Positions 9,801 to 20,000 of a stretch of 64,000 bases of DNA are shown here, piece after piece. The translations under genes and the position numbers were made by a program. Source of the DNA: Oscillatoria sp. FACHB-1407 (GTDB taxonomy: Bacteria > Cyanobacteriota > Cyanobacteriia > Elainellales > Elainellaceae); contig NZ_JACJSA010000013.1 in NCBI RefSeq assembly GCF_014697545.1, positions 124,001-188,000 of the forward strand, read 5' to 3'. The notes beneath the pieces are model-generated. The model was not told where the DNA came from and did no database searches. It was given only the letters and a program-made list of their open reading frames with translations. How positions within the stretch are numbered: position 1 is the first letter of the stretch; every line of letters starts with the position of its first letter.

Positions 9801-11948
9801 ACCTATCTCCATATCTTTCAGTTGCTAACCACTGATTTGATTGGTAAATCTGTCTTTGAGCTGTATCCCAATGAGGTCGCAGATCAACTATTGCAGAATA
9901 TTCAAACCGTTGCTCGCACACAGCAAGTGCTAGAAGCGATCGAGGTCGCCCCACGCCGAGATGGCACAATGGGCAAATTCCTTGTTTATAAATTTCCAAT
10001 CCCCGACTCATCGGGACAACTGCTTGTGGGAGGAGTGGCGATCGATGTCACTCAACAACACCAGGCCGAGGAGGAATTGCGGCATCAGAAGGAGATGTTT
10101 CAGGTCATTGTTGACAATATCCCGGTCATGATCGCCTTATTTAACGATCAGGGACGGATTGACTTTATTAACCCAGAATTTGAACGGACACTGGGCTGGT
10201 CGCTACAGGAATGGCAACAGCGCGATGTGATGGTTGATCTTTACCCTGACCCTGTCTATCTCCGGGGCGTGTTAGACCACATGACAGCCGCCATGGGGAA
10301 CTGGAAAGACTTTACAACGCTGACGGCCACAAAACAGCAAATCGAAACCAGTTGGACGAATGTGCCGATTTCAAAAGGGCGATTTTTGGGGATTGGGCAA
10401 GACATTAGCGATCGCAAACGCAAAGAACTGGTACTGCAACAGGCAATGGAAGCGGCGGAGGCTGCAAACCTGGCAAAAAGTGTGTTTTTAGCCAATATGA
10501 GCCACGAACTCCGTACCCCGTTGAATGTCATTTTAGGATTTGCACAGGTGATGGCGCATGATACAACACTCACACCTGCTCAACAGGAAGACTTGCAAAC
10601 GATCCGGCGCAGTGGCGATTATCTCCTGAATCTCATTAACGATGTTTTAGATTTATCCAAGATCGAAGCAGGACATTTTAGCCTGGAAGAGTCAGGGTTT
10701 GACTTCATCTCTCTGCTGCACATGCTTCGCACGATGATGGCTGAGCGGGCGCAGGCGAAACATCTACAACTAACCTTTGATATTGCTCCAGAAGTGCCAC
10801 AGTTTGTCATTGCAGATGAACAAAAGATCCGTCAGGTTCTTCTGAATCTCCTGAGTAATGCCATCAAATTTACCAAACAAGGAAGTGTGACCCTGCGAGT
10901 GACGAGCCATGAGTCCCAGGATAGCGTCTGTTCACCTCGTAACACACAACAGTGTGAGCGATCTTCTGAAGACTTGGCATTTAGCCCTGCCTATACTCTT
11001 CAATTTGAAGTCATCGACACGGGAGTTGGGATTGCCGCAACTGAGCAAAACACGATTTTTGATGCGTTTGTGCAGGCAGAAGCGGGCAGAAAATCATTTA
11101 CGGGTACGGGGTTAGGGTTGACCATTAGCCGAAAGCTATTGGAATTGATGAACGGAACTATCTCAGTTCGCAGTATCCCAAATGTTGGGAGTACGTTTAC
11201 AGTCACAGTTCCGGTCTGCCCAACCAGTGGTGTGGAGGTTTGCTCAGAACAGCGCGATCGCACGGTGATTGGGCTGGTTCCAGGTCAATCCCATCGACGG
11301 ATTTTGGTGGTAGACGATCAACCGGAAAATCGCCAATTAATGGTGCGGCTCCTGACTCAAATCGGGCTGGAGGTGCGAGAAGCAACGAACGGTCAGGAAG
11401 CGATCGCTCTCTGGCAAACCTGGCAACCTGACCTGACCTGGATGGACATTCGGATGCCAGGGGTCGATGGTTATGAAGCAACCAAGCAAATTCGCGCCAT
11501 GGAGCACGGGCAAGCCAGCATCATTATCGCGCTGACGGCTCAGGCATCTCAGAGCGATCGCACCCTTGCCCTCGCCGCAGGCTGCAATGACTACATCAGC
11601 AAACCATTTCGGGAAGAAACGCTCTTTCTTAAGTTGAAAGAGTATCTGGGCTTGGAGTATCTCTACGCTGAATCAGAAACTCCACCGCGTTCTCCGTCGA
11701 TTGCATCACCTAACCCGAATGCCGATCACCTCCCATCTTTTGATCCAATGCTGTTGGCTCAACTACCAGCCAGTTGGTTAGGGACTCTAGAAGATTTGGC
11801 ACTGTGTGGGAATGACCGAGCGATCGTCGATCTGGCTAATCAGTTAGCAGCAGAGTTTGAGGCTTTGAGATCTCAGTTAGTAGATCTCGCCAACCAATTT
11901 GAATTTGAGCAAATTGTTCACCTGATTCATCGCAATGCTTCACCTTAA
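6804..11948 (+). CDS. CHASE-domain, seven-PAS hybrid histidine kinase
   Basis: 1714 aa from ATG 6804. An upstream start at 6696 would overlap the previous gene and is unlikely; GTG 6798 is possible. Membrane helix 17-40, extracytoplasmic CHASE domain about 41-260 (VVPLKGNEAALNLSLDQ), helix 268-290 and a coiled coil follow. Seven PAS domains begin near residues 330, 462, 590, 714, 847, 973 and 1098. HisKA has H1234 (MSHELRTP), followed by a HATPase domain (TGTGLGLTIS). A receiver has D1548 (WMDIRMPG), and the helical C-terminal tail is common in cyanobacterial hybrid kinases. The ligand is unknown. CHASE domains usually bind small extracellular molecules. Confidence 0.92.
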   Translation: MRQRHQYQRVPWLKAKLQSYWMPLLLGIVATVAVFGLWQQLLVREQLHIEQLVRQEVTAIESELNRELSVRVLALERMASRWRAIGGTPRSLWEVDAANYVEHSSGYQAIEWVDPSFYVRWVVPLKGNEAALNLSLDQEPRRRITLSIARDLRQTILTKTVSLPHGGKGFLAVVPLFVEDHTSPQASDRFEGFIVGVFRFQSLFDSLLHTLPEYQVQIYDRNRLIYSQGTPSPGAQPKTGVVQTYSADWQVQVFPTSTLIAQERSPLPNLILGSGLLSAWAMALVMYLGQRAERSNEQARKMNQQLHQEIAERQQTEMELRRSEASNRHLSDRLNLAVQSAQIGIWDWDIINDSLIWDDQMYRLYGLNPFDFSGTYEAWESALHPDDLEKTTTIFWRAVRGEEDYKPEFRVVHPDGTIRYIQAYAVVQRNGQGEAQRMIGVNFDITKHKQAEAALALSEERLSLVLKGSNEGWWDWDLITNELYYSPRWWSMIGFEFRELEDTPDLWQRLMHPDDFDGVTPFFQQQLANGSESYEVEFRLHHKQGHYVPVISRGYISRDQDGTPIRVSGTNIDLSDRKQAEQALENAQARFFGILEIASDAIISVDAHQHITLFNKGAEHIFGYSSEEVLGQPLSLLMPDRFAHVHHQHVDQYAQTGNTRQMAERGAIFGRRKDGSEFPAEASISKLTLNGEAIFTTFLRDITERQQSETAMARLAAIVESSEDAIVGKSLDGIITSWNAGAERIFGYTAEEMVGQPLTTLIPEGYLNEESQILARIRRGERIKHYDTKRLTKGGTLIDLSINISPIKDAQGNIIGASKIARDISERVRLDAERKQTEIALRQSEEKFRMAIDFTYNWEYWQSPDGAFIYISPSCERITGYTPAEFIADPSLLHAIVHPGDRSILNRHFCHNAITADHIDYRIITKTGETCWISHICQPVFNSTGQFLGTRASNRDISEQKQAELALQESEARFQAFMNHSPTAAWITDADGIMLYVSQTYLHIFQLLTTDLIGKSVFELYPNEVADQLLQNIQTVARTQQVLEAIEVAPRRDGTMGKFLVYKFPIPDSSGQLLVGGVAIDVTQQHQAEEELRHQKEMFQVIVDNIPVMIALFNDQGRIDFINPEFERTLGWSLQEWQQRDVMVDLYPDPVYLRGVLDHMTAAMGNWKDFTTLTATKQQIETSWTNVPISKGRFLGIGQDISDRKRKELVLQQAMEAAEAANLAKSVFLANMSHELRTPLNVILGFAQVMAHDTTLTPAQQEDLQTIRRSGDYLLNLINDVLDLSKIEAGHFSLEESGFDFISLLHMLRTMMAERAQAKHLQLTFDIAPEVPQFVIADEQKIRQVLLNLLSNAIKFTKQGSVTLRVTSHESQDSVCSPRNTQQCERSSEDLAFSPAYTLQFEVIDTGVGIAATEQNTIFDAFVQAEAGRKSFTGTGLGLTISRKLLELMNGTISVRSIPNVGSTFTVTVPVCPTSGVEVCSEQRDRTVIGLVPGQSHRRILVVDDQPENRQLMVRLLTQIGLEVREATNGQEAIALWQTWQPDLTWMDIRMPGVDGYEATKQIRAMEHGQASIIIALTAQASQSDRTLALAAGCNDYISKPFREETLFLKLKEYLGLEYLYAESETPPRSPSIASPNPNADHLPSFDPMLLAQLPASWLGTLEDLALCGNDRAIVDLANQLAAEFEALRSQLVDLANQFEFEQIVHLIHRNASP

Positions 11949-11995
11949 GTTTCTTAGCCTCTAACTCGTTGTAGTTTCCAAATGGTCTGTTTAAG

Positions 11996-12277
11996 ATGAA
12001 ATCTTTAATTACTCCTAAACAATTTGAATTCATCCTTTTATCCTTGACCTGTTTAGAGGAGTGCAGTGAAGCATCAGTCTATGCTCCAGGCTACATTCAG
12101 CCCAACAGACTTCTGGTTGTGCTGCAAGAACCCGATCTCAAAATTTTGCAAGTGCGTGAGACTGCCGAACAATGTTGGGGTGTGTCTGCAATAACGAGAG
12201 TTGGGAGATTGTTGCCTCTGCTTTTTTCGCGTCGTGGCGATCGCACTCTAACGCAGAGTAAGAAGGAATCATCATGA
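11996..12277 (+). pseudogene. Orphan fragment of a phytochrome PAS_2 domain
   Basis: 93 codons. Residues 29-61 (PGYIQPNRLLVVLQEPDLK, then ILQVRETAEQ) match the N-terminal PAS domain of bacteriophytochromes, which typically reads PGSIQPHGxLLVLxEPDLxI. The Cys-containing DCDREPIH start is replaced by CSEASVYA, and after residue 63 the sequence becomes basic and unrelated. The frame overlaps the next gene by ATGA at 12274-12277, so it may still be translated and coupled to it. It is probably a relic of a once longer phytochrome-like sensor. Confidence 0.6.
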
Positions 12278-14073
12278 CCGCTTTACTCCAGTCAACGGAT
12301 CAAATCAATATTCTGGTGGTAGACGATACTCTGGATAACCTGCGTTTATTGGGCAAGATTCTAGAATCCCAAAATTACACAGTTCTCAAATCACTCAATG
12401 GCAGAATGGCATTGCAAGCCGCCCATCGTAATCCACCTGATCTAATTCTGCTGGACATCAATATGCCAGAAATGAATGGTTATGAAGTCTGCCAGCAATT
12501 GAAAGCATCTGAAGTGACAGCCCATATTCCAATCATTTTTATCAGTGCCCTGGATCAGGTTAATGATAAAGTTCGGGCATTTGAGATGGGCGGGCAAGAT
12601 TACATTACAAAGCCCTTTCAGGAGTTAGAAGTGCTTGCGCGAGTACGAAACCAACTCCTGATCCAACAGCAAAAACGACAACTTCAGCAAGAGATTGAAA
12701 CTCGCAAGCAAGCGGAATCACAAGTTCGGCAACTCAACACGATCTTAGAACGCCTCAATGCAGATCTGGAGCGACAGGTGCAACTGCGAACGCTAGAGCT
12801 ACAACAAGCTCTAAATTTTGAAGTAGCCCTAAAGCACATTTCTGACCAGGTTCGCGATTCGCTGGATCAGCACAAAATTTTGCAAGTTGTTGTTGAAACA
12901 TTGGCGATAACCTTAGAAGTTCGTTGTTGTGATACAGCGTTATATAACGCAGATCACTCAACCTCTACTATCCGCTATCAGTGGGTACAACCTGTCTCTA
13001 ATGCAACTCAAGGTCAAATGCTCTATACGCAAGACTTTCCAGAGCTATATGCCCAGCTAGAGAATCGGCTGTGTTTTGCTTTTTGTCAGACTCAACCCAG
13101 TCCCATTCGGAACCACTCGGCAACACTGGCTTGTCCCATTTTTGATGATCAGGTAGACCAAGTAGGAATTCTAGGGGATCTCTGGTTATTTAGAGACACC
13201 TTTTCCAGCTTTAGTGAAAGCGAAATACATCTGGTGCAACAAGTTGCCAATCAATGTGCGATCGCTCTACGGCAGGCACGTCTATACGAAGCCGCCCAGG
13301 CGCAGGTCAAAGAACTAGAGCGGCTCAACCAACTCAAAGACGATTTCCTCAGCACCATTTCCCATGAACTGCGAACCCCGATCGCCAGTATGAAGATGGT
13401 GCTCAAGCTGCTAACGGCTGTGACTGATGAGGGGAAAAACTTTATAGAGGAAATTTCAAAATCTCCTGCTCAAGACAATAAAGTAATTCAATATTTCAAG
13501 GTACTACAAGAGGAGTGCGATCGAGAGCTAGCTCTAGTGGAAGATCTATTAAATCTCCAGCAGATTGAAGCCGGAACTTACAGAAGCCAGCTAACTTCAA
13601 TAGCCCTGCAAGATCTTGTATCTCATTTGGTTGAGCCATTCCAAATCCGTACTCAAAACCAACAGCAAATTCTTCAAATCAATTTTGATCCTAATCTACC
13701 AATTTTGAATCTTGATTTATTCAGTTTTAATCGTGTTGTGACAGAACTCCTGAACAATGCCTTTAAATATACTCCTGCTGGTGGAACTATCTCAATTTCA
13801 GCTCATATGATTCCAGAAACGACAGCAACTAGCCCAGCCCAATACCTAGAACTGACCATTACAAACACAGGAGTTGAAATTGCTCCTAATGAACTATCTC
13901 GCATCTTCGATAAGTTTTATCGTGTTCCCAACAGTGACCCCTGGAAGTATGGAGGTACGGGCTTAGGTTTGGCACTTGTGAAGAAATTGGTTGAGCAGAT
14001 GGGTGGTGCAATCGAGGTTGAAAGTGCTAGTAACCAGACTAGTTTTAAACTTCACCTTCTCATTTTTAGTTAA
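12274..14073 (+). CDS. Receiver-GAF hybrid histidine kinase
   Basis: 599 aa, with ribosome site AAGGA ahead of ATG 12274. Receiver domain 12-130 has D61 (LILLDINMPEMNG). A coiled coil at 135-175 (RKQAESQVRQLNTILERLN) leads to a GAF domain at about 180-345. HisKA near 355-430 has SHELRTP and an acidic/amide insertion, followed by HATPase 470-595 (GGTGLGLALVKKL). The GAF lacks the Cys-His of cyanobacteriochromes, so it is not expected to bind bilin. The N-terminal receiver makes it a target for upstream kinases. Confidence 0.92.
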   Translation: MTALLQSTDQINILVVDDTLDNLRLLGKILESQNYTVLKSLNGRMALQAAHRNPPDLILLDINMPEMNGYEVCQQLKASEVTAHIPIIFISALDQVNDKVRAFEMGGQDYITKPFQELEVLARVRNQLLIQQQKRQLQQEIETRKQAESQVRQLNTILERLNADLERQVQLRTLELQQALNFEVALKHISDQVRDSLDQHKILQVVVETLAITLEVRCCDTALYNADHSTSTIRYQWVQPVSNATQGQMLYTQDFPELYAQLENRLCFAFCQTQPSPIRNHSATLACPIFDDQVDQVGILGDLWLFRDTFSSFSESEIHLVQQVANQCAIALRQARLYEAAQAQVKELERLNQLKDDFLSTISHELRTPIASMKMVLKLLTAVTDEGKNFIEEISKSPAQDNKVIQYFKVLQEECDRELALVEDLLNLQQIEAGTYRSQLTSIALQDLVSHLVEPFQIRTQNQQQILQINFDPNLPILNLDLFSFNRVVTELLNNAFKYTPAGGTISISAHMIPETTATSPAQYLELTITNTGVEIAPNELSRIFDKFYRVPNSDPWKYGGTGLGLALVKKLVEQMGGAIEVESASNQTSFKLHLLIFS

Positions 14074-14205
14074 CCATTGTGTTTGATGGAAGGTGTTGTA
14101 AGAAATTTAATTGGGGTGAGAGTTATAGATTTACTAACTTTAAGTCTAATGTGCCTGTAATTTAAGCGTATTAGCTGTTTTAATAGCTCTTTAATTTAGG
14201 GAAAG

Positions 14206-16569
14206 ATGGAAAGACGTATAAATCCAGCCTTGATTACAGCATTAGAGAATAAAATGGCAATTCAAACGGTTGATTTGACGAATTGCGATCGCGAACCGAT
14301 TCATAGTCCAGGCTCAATTCAGTCACATGGTGTGCTTCTTGTTCTCGATGCTACTACGCTGGACATCATTCAAGTCAGCGAAAATATTGTTTCTTTATTA
14401 GGTCGTGAACCACAAAGCCTATTAAGTCAACCGCTATCTAGCCTATTAAGTCTTAGTCAAATCAGTACAATTCAGCAGTGCTTGGACGGAGATTTTGAGA
14501 ATATAAACCCATTGAAACTCTCCATTAAGCGTAGAGGAAAATCCTTAACGTTAGATGGCATTGTTCATCGGCAAGAGGAAATCGTCTTGCTAGAGCTTGA
14601 ACCCCAAAGAACACAGAGCAAAGCAAGCTTCTTTGATTTTTACCAGCAGGTAAAAGCACCGATTACCAAAATTCAAAAAGCGAGCACATTGCAAGAAATG
14701 TGCCAGCGAGTCGTTGGTGAAATTCGCAAGATTACTGGATTTGACCGAGTGATGGTTTACCAGTTTGATGAGGAAGAGAATGGATGTGTCATTGCAGAGG
14801 ATACTCATCTCAATTCCTCCTATCTCAACTTACGTTATCCAGCCAGTGACATTCCCAAACAAGCTCGCCAGTTATACAGCTTAAGCTGGTTACGCATCAT
14901 CCCAGATGCTCGTTACCAACCAATTCAACTAATTCCAGAACATAATCCATTAACGGGTGAGCCACTCGATCTGAGTTTGTCAGTGTTGCGAAGCGTCTCT
15001 CCAATACATTTGGAGTATATGCAAAACATGGGGGTTGTGGCTTCCATGTCAATTTCTCTAATGAAAAACCAAAAACTTTGGGGACTGATTGCCTGCCACC
15101 ATTCAGAACCCAAATACATCCCTTATGATATCCGAACCGTTTGTGAATTCATTGGACAAGTGATGTCGTTGGAACTAACCAATAAGGAAGCTAGTGAAGA
15201 CCTTGATTACAAAATACAATTGAAGACTTTGCAAACTCAATTTGTGGAATTCTTATCAAAGGCAAACTATTTTCTCGATGGTATCGCTCACTTGGGAACC
15301 TCTCTCCTGGATTTGGTAAACGCAACGGGTGTGGTCGTTTGTAGTAGAGATATGTTGGGAAATGGTGAGGTCAATCGCTATGTTCGCGTTGGCAAAACCC
15401 CATCTGAAGCTGATACTGCTGCTCTATTGGAGTGGATTAAACCCTACTTTCAGCACAACCTATTTCATACGCGATCGCTTTCAACCATTTATCCTGCTGC
15501 GGAATCTCTCAAAGCGATCGCCAGTGGCGTTTTAGCTCTTGAAATTTCTAAAGTTCATCGGAACTACATCCTCTGGTTCCGCCCTGAAGTCATTCAAACG
15601 GTAGATTGGGCAGGTAATCCGAGTAAACCAGTTGAGATTTTAGAAAATGGACAGATAAAAATATCACCTCGGAAATCATTTGACTTGTGGCAAGAAACGG
15701 TGAGCGGATATTCCCTATCCTGGAAAAACTGCGAAATTGAAGCTGTAATTGAGTTGCGAAGTCTGATTGTAGGAATTGTGTTACGACAAGCTGATGAATT
15801 AGCATCTATGAATATGGAGCTACAGCGCAGCAACGAGGATTTGGATTCCTTTGCGTACATTGCATCTCATGACCTGAAAGAACCCCTACGGGGTATTCAT
15901 AACTACGCTAATTTTTTGATTGAGGACTATGCAGATACCCTCAATGAAGATGGGGTGGCGAAGCTAGAAACCCTTGTTCGATTAACCCAACGAATGGAGG
16001 ATTTAATCAATTCGCTGTTGCATTTCTCTCGGTTGGGACGAGCCGAGTTGGTTCGCGAACCGATTGATTTGCATGAACTGGTGCAACAGGTGATTACCAC
16101 GCTCACCATCGCTCGTCCTTATGAAGCAATTGATATCCGGATTCCTCGTCCTTTACCAACGGTTGAGTGCGATCGTGCGCAGGTGAGTGAGGTTTTCATT
16201 AACCTGATCAGTAATGCAATTAAGTATAACGACAAGCCTGAAAAATGGGTCGAGGTTGGGTTTATTGAGCCTGGAGATGACGCGTTTAGAAGCAAAGTGC
16301 CTTCCCATCCTCTCAGTTTACCACTCTGTCACTCTCCTACGTTCTATGTGCGTGACAACGGCATTGGTGTTCCGTTCAAACATCAAGACAAAATTTTTCA
16401 AATTTTCCGACGGTTGCATGGACAGGGTGAATATGGTGGTGGCAATGGAGCAGGCTTAACCATTACCCGCAAAGTAATTGAGCGGCATGGGGGCAAAATT
16501 TTCTTAGAATCTACACCGGGTGAAGGGAGCACATTCTACTTCACTCTGGCGGGAGAAGCAACGACGTGA
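14206..16569 (+). CDS. Bacteriophytochrome-type phytochrome histidine kinase
   Basis: 787 aa. PAS_2 (20-120) begins NCDREPIHSPGSIQSHG with C27, the position of the biliverdin-binding Cys of bacteriophytochromes. GAF (150-320) carries PASDIP and RSVSPIHLEY; Ile replaces the phycocyanobilin-binding Cys of Cph1. PHY (330-520) has the tongue motif PRKSF. HisKA follows (SHDLKEPLRG) and then HATPase (GAGLTITRKV). Red/far-red sensing through biliverdin is therefore predicted. ATG 14206 has AGGG at suitable spacing; ATG 14254 is an alternative. The last four bases overlap the RcpA-like gene, its expected phosphotransfer partner. Confidence 0.95.
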   Translation: MERRINPALITALENKMAIQTVDLTNCDREPIHSPGSIQSHGVLLVLDATTLDIIQVSENIVSLLGREPQSLLSQPLSSLLSLSQISTIQQCLDGDFENINPLKLSIKRRGKSLTLDGIVHRQEEIVLLELEPQRTQSKASFFDFYQQVKAPITKIQKASTLQEMCQRVVGEIRKITGFDRVMVYQFDEEENGCVIAEDTHLNSSYLNLRYPASDIPKQARQLYSLSWLRIIPDARYQPIQLIPEHNPLTGEPLDLSLSVLRSVSPIHLEYMQNMGVVASMSISLMKNQKLWGLIACHHSEPKYIPYDIRTVCEFIGQVMSLELTNKEASEDLDYKIQLKTLQTQFVEFLSKANYFLDGIAHLGTSLLDLVNATGVVVCSRDMLGNGEVNRYVRVGKTPSEADTAALLEWIKPYFQHNLFHTRSLSTIYPAAESLKAIASGVLALEISKVHRNYILWFRPEVIQTVDWAGNPSKPVEILENGQIKISPRKSFDLWQETVSGYSLSWKNCEIEAVIELRSLIVGIVLRQADELASMNMELQRSNEDLDSFAYIASHDLKEPLRGIHNYANFLIEDYADTLNEDGVAKLETLVRLTQRMEDLINSLLHFSRLGRAELVREPIDLHELVQQVITTLTIARPYEAIDIRIPRPLPTVECDRAQVSEVFINLISNAIKYNDKPEKWVEVGFIEPGDDAFRSKVPSHPLSLPLCHSPTFYVRDNGIGVPFKHQDKIFQIFRRLHGQGEYGGGNGAGLTITRKVIERHGGKIFLESTPGEGSTFYFTLAGEATT

Positions 16570-17018
16570 AAAATAACCTACGTTTTACCGCTGACTTGAC
16601 TCAGCTACTCCTTGTGGTGGAGGACAGCGACGAAGATTTTGAAACCCTACAACGATTGCTACGACGTGCTCCACTGGCTGTTCCTCTTCACCGATGCCTC
16701 AATGGTGATCAGGCATTGGCATTTCTCACACAAACAAAAACGGATCTCAATTCAGAGGGGTATCTTCGTCCTAACATGATTTTACTTGACCTGAATCTGC
16801 CCGGAACGGACGGACGTGAGGTTCTTCGTCAAGTTAAACAAGATGACGATCTCAAAAGTATTCCGGTCGTTGTTTTTACAACCTCCAACAATCCAAAGGA
16901 TATCAATGCTTGTTATCAGTATGGCGTGGATAAGTACATTGTCAAATCTATTGATTTCAAGCAACTCAAGCAAGATATCCAAATGCTTGTAGATTATTGG
17001 TTTAAAGTTACTACATGA
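16566..17018 (+). CDS. rcpA: RcpA-type phytochrome response regulator
   Basis: 150 aa, a single receiver domain without an output domain. GTG 16566 overlaps the phytochrome stop by four bases. Acidic pocket VVEDSDED (E19-D20), phosphoacceptor D75 in LILLDLNLPGTDG-like sequence, FTTS switch Thr and KYIVKS Lys are present. Length and the insertion between alpha-2 and beta-3 (TKTDLNSEGYLRPN) match Rcp1/RcpA, the partners of cyanobacterial phytochromes. It should take the phosphate from the adjacent kinase. It ends overlapping the next hybrid kinase by ATGA, so the three genes are translationally coupled. Confidence 0.93.
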   Translation: MKNNLRFTADLTQLLLVVEDSDEDFETLQRLLRRAPLAVPLHRCLNGDQALAFLTQTKTDLNSEGYLRPNMILLDLNLPGTDGREVLRQVKQDDDLKSIPVVVFTTSNNPKDINACYQYGVDKYIVKSIDFKQLKQDIQMLVDYWFKVTT

Positions 17019-20000
17019 TCGTTTCTAAATTTATCTCTATGGTTAATAAGACCTGCTATACCGTTTTAATTGTGGATGACTCTCCCGAAGATCGGGAAGT
17101 GTATCGTCGCTACTTAAACCGTGATGATCGCCATACCTATGAAATCACAGAAACTGCCTCCGTTAGCAGTGCACTAGCTCTGTGCGATCGCTCCCTACCT
17201 GATTTAATTCTGCTAGACTATCGACTCCCCGATGATGATGGATTGATGTTTTTGCAAGAGTGGCAAGTCCGCTACGAAAAGATTCTTGCTCCAGTCATTA
17301 TGTTGACGGGACAGGGAGATGAGCAAATTGCTGTAGAAACGATACGGTTAGGTGGTCAGGATTACCTCACAAAAGGAAAGCTAACCACAGATTCACTCTG
17401 CCAGAAAGTACATCAGGTTTTGGAGCAAGTCCGGCTAAAGCAGCAGATTTCATTCCAACAAGAACAGCAGCGATTGGTTAACAGTGTTGCTCTGCGTATT
17501 CGCCGATCGCTTCAGTTAGATGATGTGTTGCAAACGACAGTTGACGAAGTGCATCAATTATTGCAGTGCGATCGCGCGCTGATTTACAAGTTTGCACCGG
17601 ATAGAAGTGGAACCATCACGCATGAGTCAGTTCTCCCGCCGTGGAGAGCCTGCATTGAAACGCAGATTGAAGATACCTGTTTCAAAAACAACGGAACAGA
17701 CAAATATACTCAGGGTTGGATATGGGCAGAGCCAGATGTTGCTAATGCAAAGTTAACCGATTGTCATCTGCAACTATTAGAAAGCTTTCAGGTTAAAGCA
17801 AATTTAGTCGTTCCAATTTTGTTGGAAACAGGAAAACGCTCTAATCCTGACTCAAACTCTAATCATCAACCTTTACTGTGGGGATTGTTAGCCATTCATC
17901 AATGCGATCGCCCTCGTCAGTGGCAAAAAACTGAGATTGATTTAGTGAATCAACTGGCAGTGCAATTGGCGATAGCAATTCAACAGGCAGAACTCTATCA
18001 AAATCTCCAAACTCTCAACAGTTCTCTAGAGAAGCAAGTCGAACAACGTACTAGAGCATTGGCTGCTAGTGAGCAACGCTTTCGGGGTATTTTTGACAAT
18101 GCGTTTCAGTTTGTTGGGTTACTGACACCAGAGGGCATATTGTTAGAGGCAAACCAGACTGCTTTAGATTTTGCAGGACTTCAGCGAGACGATGTCATTA
18201 ATCGCCCTTTTTGGGAAATGGATTGGTGGGCAATCTCCTCAGAAATTCAAACGCAGTTACAACAAGCAATTGCCCAGGCAGCCCAGGGGGAATTTGTTCG
18301 CTATGAAATGGATCTCATAGGTAAAGCCGGAATCATTACGACGGTTGACTTTTCGTTGCGCCCTCTGTGTAATGAAGAGGGTGAAGTGGTTTTGCTCATT
18401 CCAGAAGGACGAGACATTAGCGATCGCAAACGAAACGAATCGACGTTACAGCTACAAGCGCAAATTCTCAATCAAATCCATGATGCTGTCATCTCAACTA
18501 CCCTTGATGGAACGATTCAAACCTGGAACTCGGCAGCAGAAAAACTTTACGGGTACACGGCTGAGGAAGCGATTGGGCAAAATGTTAGTATCCTTTATCT
18601 TCCTGAAGATTTACCCCAGATAGCAACAACCGTTTTTCAACCTCTATTAACGGTTGGGAGCCATCAGGTTGAGTTACGGAACCAAACGAAATCAGGAACC
18701 CAAATTGATATCAGCTTGCGTCTTTCGGTTGTTTATGACGACATGAAACATCCAATTCGCTTGATTGGCTGCTCAAATGATATTAGCGATCGCAAGCAAG
18801 CAGCAAAAGCTCTTCAGGAGAGCCAAACACTGTTGAGGTCGGTTATCGACAACTTACCGCAAGCAATTTTTTGGAAAGATCGCGAGAGCCGTTTTCTGGG
18901 TTGCAATCAACAAATGTTATTGGATGCAGGGTTTTCTTCTGCTGAGGACATCATTGGTAAGACAGATTTTGATCTGCCCTGGCGAGAAGAGGCTCCGCTT
19001 TTCCGGGCAGACGATCGTCAGGTTATAGAGTCAGGTCAGCCCAAACTTAATATTGAAGAGCCGCTTACGAAGGTTGGTAACATTCACAGTTGGCTAAAAA
19101 CGAATAAATTACCCCTCCGATCTGCTGATGGCAGCATCATTGGTGTTCTTGGTAGCTATGAAGATATTACAGAGCGCAAACGGATTGAACACGCCTTACA
19201 GGAAAGTGAACGCCGCTATGCAACCCTGGCTGCTACTGCCCCTGTTGGCATTTATCGCACCGATGCCGATGGTAATTGTTTATATGTCAATGATCGCTGG
19301 TGCGAGCTTGCCGGATTAACGCCTGAAGAAGCCGCAGGTTTTGGCTGGATTCAAGGACTCCACCCAGATGATCGAGAGATGATCTCAGCAGAGTGGTATC
19401 GTTGTGCCAGAACAGGTGAAGTGTTTCGCCTCGAATATCGCTTCCAACGACCGGATGGCATTACAACCTGGGTATATGGGCAAGCGACTCAAGAAAAAAA
19501 ATCAGATGGAGGGGTGATAGGTTATATCGGCACCATCACAGATATTAGCGATCGCAAAGCCGTAGAACAAGAATTACAATCACTCAATCAGGAGTTAGAA
19601 GCTAGAGTCACACAGCGCACCGCAGAATTGCAGGAGAGCCAACAGTTTATTCAAAGTGTTACTGATAGTATTCCAAACGTTCTGTATATTTATGACTTAG
19701 AGAGAAATTGTAATGTGTATGCCAATCAAGAACTTACCATTGCTTTAGGCTACACTCCCAAAGAAATTCATGAGATGGGTGCTACTCTATTTTCTAATCT
19801 GATGCATCCTGAGGATCTAGAGAAATTTATTTTTTATCTACAAGATCTAAAAAATTTAGAAGGGCAGGAAAAACGAACGATTGAATATCGCCTCCTCAAT
19901 CCCAAAGGAGAATGGCGATGGTATCTCAGTCAAGACACCTCATTTCGGCGAGGAGTAGATGGGCAAGTACAACAAGTCATTGGAACTGCTCAAGACATTA

